Positions 61,045 to 64,000 of a stretch of DNA of 64,000 nt are shown piece by piece (position 1 is the first letter of the stretch; each line of letters begins with the position of its first letter). The position numbers and the translations under genes were made by a program. Location of the stretch: NCBI GenBank assembly GCA_021234155.1, contig JAJEKV010000021.1:15139563-15203562 (forward strand), given 5' to 3'. The notes below the pieces were generated by a model that was given only the letters and a program-made list of their open reading frames with translations, was not told where the DNA came from and did no database searches. The DNA comes from Isoetes taiwanensis (lineage: Eukaryota; Streptophyta; Lycopodiopsida; Isoetales; Isoetaceae).

Positions 61045-62149
61045 TGACCTAGACCTTCTCCTAAAATTTCAAAATTGGGTCAGTAGGCCGGAGATGGGTT
61101 AGGAATCCACCGGCAAAAAATCAGAATTTATTTTCGCACAATGCATTAATTGCGAATTTATGAATGTCTTGCCATCGCAAAAGCCTCCCGACTTCTACTT
61201 GCCACATCGGGAGGAGGACAGGCCCAAACTCCGCCTCCGCCGGGCCCCTTGTTCGTATTCTCGGCTGCAGCCTTTCTGCCAGTCCCAAGTGCAACAGACC
61301 AAGTCTCGCCCCAAAACGCAAACCCTTCTAGAACCCGCAACCCACTGTGGTTTACGCTTTTGGAGGCCCTCCTTGTCGATTCGGGGACCTTGCGCCGCGG
61401 ACTTGACGTGGAGTGGGGGTGTTGACGCCAGAGCACGGACCCTAAAATCCCCCTGAAGCGCTTGCCCCAATTTCCTCCCCCAAGGCCCCCGGGACTGACG
61501 GGCCACCTCCCTCCCCGAATCGCGATTTGACTCGCCAATGGACTCACAACGCCGACGCTGTCCTCGGGAACCAAGTTCCGCGGGGCCGAAGACCACCCGA
61601 CCTCCAAGAAGCGCCAAAGTAGCTCACTTCCATCACACTGTCAGTCAATTGGCCTAGGATGTGGATGCGGATACCGCCGGGAAGGCGAGTGTTTTCTTTG
61701 CAAAACCGACCTTGTAACTTGCTCCCTAGGGTAATTTCGCCATTCCCACGATTTGGCGGGGTCGATTTGCCATTCCGAGCCTCCCTGCGTCCGAACGACA
61801 AGACACCGCATGTTTCTACAAGGTCGACCTCGTGACGCCTCAACAAGTTTGACAAGTTCTCCCGACCGACTGAATCTTTGGGCCTTCCCCAAGAGGGGCC
61901 CCCGAACGGAGGATCCAACGGGCCGGATAGGGGAACCGGGCCCCTGAGGGTGGTCATTAGCTGCAGCCCCCCCGGGAGCGCCGCCAGAAGGGCTGCCTCG
62001 AACTTTTTTGATCCCGCCTCTTGGGGTCCTGGACTCTCCCCTCTTGTGAGGGATCCCCGCAAGGTCCCCGGCCTCGCTTGACTTGGGGAAGGGTGCCACC
62101 TTGGCTGTTCCCCCAACCCGCTGCCCCGACCGCTCTAATGCTAACCCTT
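61045..62149 (+). repeat. Satellite S, unit 3
   Basis: Complete unit of 1,105 bp with all landmarks of unit 1. Differences are mostly indels in G and C runs. The minus-strand frames of 140-190 codons are not conserved in units 1, 4 or 5. Confidence 0.9.
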
Positions 62150-63237
62150 TGACCTAGACCTTCTCCTAAAAATTTAGAAAATTGGGTCGTAGGCCGAAAT
62201 GGATTAGATTCCAGCCGGCAAAAATCAGAATTTATTTTCGTGACAATGCATTAATTGCGAATTTATGAATGTCTTGCCATCGCAAAGCTCCGACTTCTAC
62301 TTGCCACATCGGGAGGAGGACAGGCCCAAACTCCGCCCGCCGCCTCCTTGTTCCAGATTCTCTACCGCAGCCTCCTCGCCAGTCCCAAGTGCAATGCACT
62401 GTCTCGCCCCCAAAACGCAAAACCCTTCTAGAACCCGCAACCCACGTGGTTTACGCTTTGGAGGCCCTCTCCTTGTCGATTCGGGCGGACCTTGCGCCGC
62501 GGACTTGACGGGAGTGGGGGTGTTGACGCCGCAGCACCCACCCTAAAATCCCCCCTAAGCCGCTTGCCCCACTTCTCTCCCCAAGGCCCCGGGGACTGAC
62601 GGGCGACCTCCCTCCGAATTGCGATTTGACTCGCCAATGGACTCGTAACGCCGACGCGTCTCCGGGACCAAGTTCCGTGGGCCGAAGACCACCCGACCTC
62701 CAAGAAGCCAAAGTAGCTCACTTCCATCACACTCGTGAGTCAATTGGCCTAGGATGTGGATGCGATACTTTCCCCGGAGGGCGGAGTGTTTCTTTTCTTT
62801 GCAAAACCGACCTTGTAACTTGCTCCCTAGGGTAATTTCGCCATTCCTGACGATTTGGCAGGTGGTCGATTTGCCATTCCGAGCCTCCCTGCGTTCAACG
62901 ACAAGACATCATGTTTCTACAAGGTCGACCCTCGTGACGCCTCATGCTTTGACAAGTTCTCCTGACCGATCTGGAATCTTTTGGGCCTTCCCAAGAGGGG
63001 CCCCCGAACCCAGGATCCAACGGCCGGATAGGGGAACCGCCCGGAGGGTGGTCATTAGCGCAGCCCCGGGAGCGCCAGAAAGGGCTGCCTCGAACTTTTT
63101 TTTTTCCCGCCTTTGGGTCCTGGACTCTCCCCTCTTGTGAGGGATCCCCGCAAGGTCCCCGGCCTCGCTTGACTTGGGGAAGGGTGCCAGCTGGTTGCCC
63201 CAAACCCGCTGCCCCGACCGCTCTAATGCTAACCCTT
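62150..63237 (+). repeat. Satellite S, unit 4
   Basis: Complete unit of 1,088 bp. The conserved TTATTTTCG block has an extra TG (TTCGTGACAATGC). G/C-run lengths differ from unit 3. Confidence 0.9.
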
Positions 63238-64000
63238 TGACCTAGACCTTCTCCTAAAATTTCAAAAATTGGGCCGTGGCCGAGATGGGTTAGGAATCCA
63301 CCGCAAAAATCAGAATTTATTTTCGCACAATGCATTAATTGCGAATTTATGAATGTCTTGCCATCGCAAAAGCGCCCGACTTCTACTTGCCACATCGGGA
63401 GGAGGACAGGCCCAAACTCCGTTCCGCCGGGCCTCCCTTGCTCCAGATTCTCGGCTGCAGCTCGCCAGTCCTAAGTGCAATGACATCAAGTCTCGCCCCC
63501 AAAACGCAAACCCTTCTAGAACCCGCAACCCACTGTGGTTTACGCTTTGGAGGCCCTCCCTGTCGATTCAAAGGACCTTGCGCCGCGGACTTGACGGGGA
63601 GTGGGGGTGTTGACGCCAGAGCACGGACCCTAAAATCCCCCTAAGTCGCTTGCCCCGGACTTCTCTCCCCAAGGCCCCGGGACGGACGGGCGACCTCCCC
63701 CTCCCTGAATCGCGATTTGACTCTCAATGGACTCCTAACGCCGACGCTGCCCTCGAACCAAGTTCCGCGGGCTGTAAGACCACCCACCTCCAAGAAGCCA
63801 AAGTAGCTCACTTCCATCACACTCGTGAGTCAATTGGCCTAGATGTGGATGGATACCGCCGTGGAAGGCGTGAGTGTTTTCTTTGCAAAACCGACCTTGT
63901 AACTTGCTCCCTAGGGTAATTTCGCCATTCCTGACGATTTGGCAGGGTTGATTTGCCATTCCTGAGCCTCCCTGCGTCTCGAACGACAAGACATCATGGG
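63238..64000 (+). repeat. Satellite S, unit 5, cut by the window edge
   Basis: It matches the first ~760 bp of units 3 and 4, ending within the CGACAAGACATCATG block. The array therefore continues beyond the window. Confidence 0.9.

Noticed and set aside
61158-62116. Open frames of 140-190 codons on the minus strand of satellite unit 3
   Set aside because: G+C-rich satellite with few stops; the frames are not preserved in units 1, 2, 4 or 5.
58870-64000. Ribosomal RNA genes or rDNA spacer
   Set aside because: I recognise no 5S, 18S, 5.8S or 25S sequence within or beside the units, so an rDNA link cannot be supported.

Overview
The window is nuclear DNA from a land plant, in a repeat-rich and gene-poor part of the genome. 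The main evidence is one intact, intron-containing gene for a RopGEF, a PRONE-domain activator of plant ROP GTPases. This protein family is confined to plants. Decayed LINE and PIF/Harbinger elements, (GA)n microsatellites, telo-box motifs and long satellite or minisatellite arrays fit the same picture. I cannot place the species. The short introns (about 75-155 bp) argue against a large-intron genome such as a conifer.

Layout. 0-10 kb: a small foldback element (about 2.0-2.5 kb), then a three-copy dispersed repeat whose second and third copies form a long inverted repeat (4.2-5.85 kb), a T/G-rich tandem duplication (6.7-7.0 kb), and weak coding traces. 10.4-11.7 kb: a minus-strand PIF/Harbinger transposase broken by frameshifts. 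12.9-14.3 kb: a minus-strand LINE reverse transcriptase with a YADD box, also frameshifted. 16.6-16.8 kb: a GGA/GA microsatellite.

17.1-29.1 kb: a composite repeat domain. A 19-bp minisatellite occurs in at least six blocks of both orientations. The blocks separate two copies of a ~2.0 kb module (C1, C2, plus an inverted fragment C3) and two copies of a ~1.95 kb module (B1, B2). B2 ends in AATAAA plus a poly(A) run, like a non-LTR retroelement. 29-36 kb: no recognisable gene, a one-armed relative of the 2 kb foldback element, and a ~215 bp tandem duplication.

36.2-40.1 kb: the RopGEF gene with a G-box-rich promoter, nine coding exons and a 566-residue product. 40-56 kb: mostly unassigned sequence with a DUF4283/LINE ORF1 fragment, a telo-box repeat, a short AT-rich tandem repeat and a broken unidentified coding block. 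56.5-64 kb: a triplicated tRNA-promoter-like 70-mer, a 750-bp polypurine tract, and a tandem satellite of ~1.09 kb units running off the right edge. Part of that satellite is homologous to module C, about 36 kb away.

The RopGEF is the only gene I regard as functional. Its exons are free of frameshifts, while the transposon genes keep family motifs but change frame every few dozen codons.
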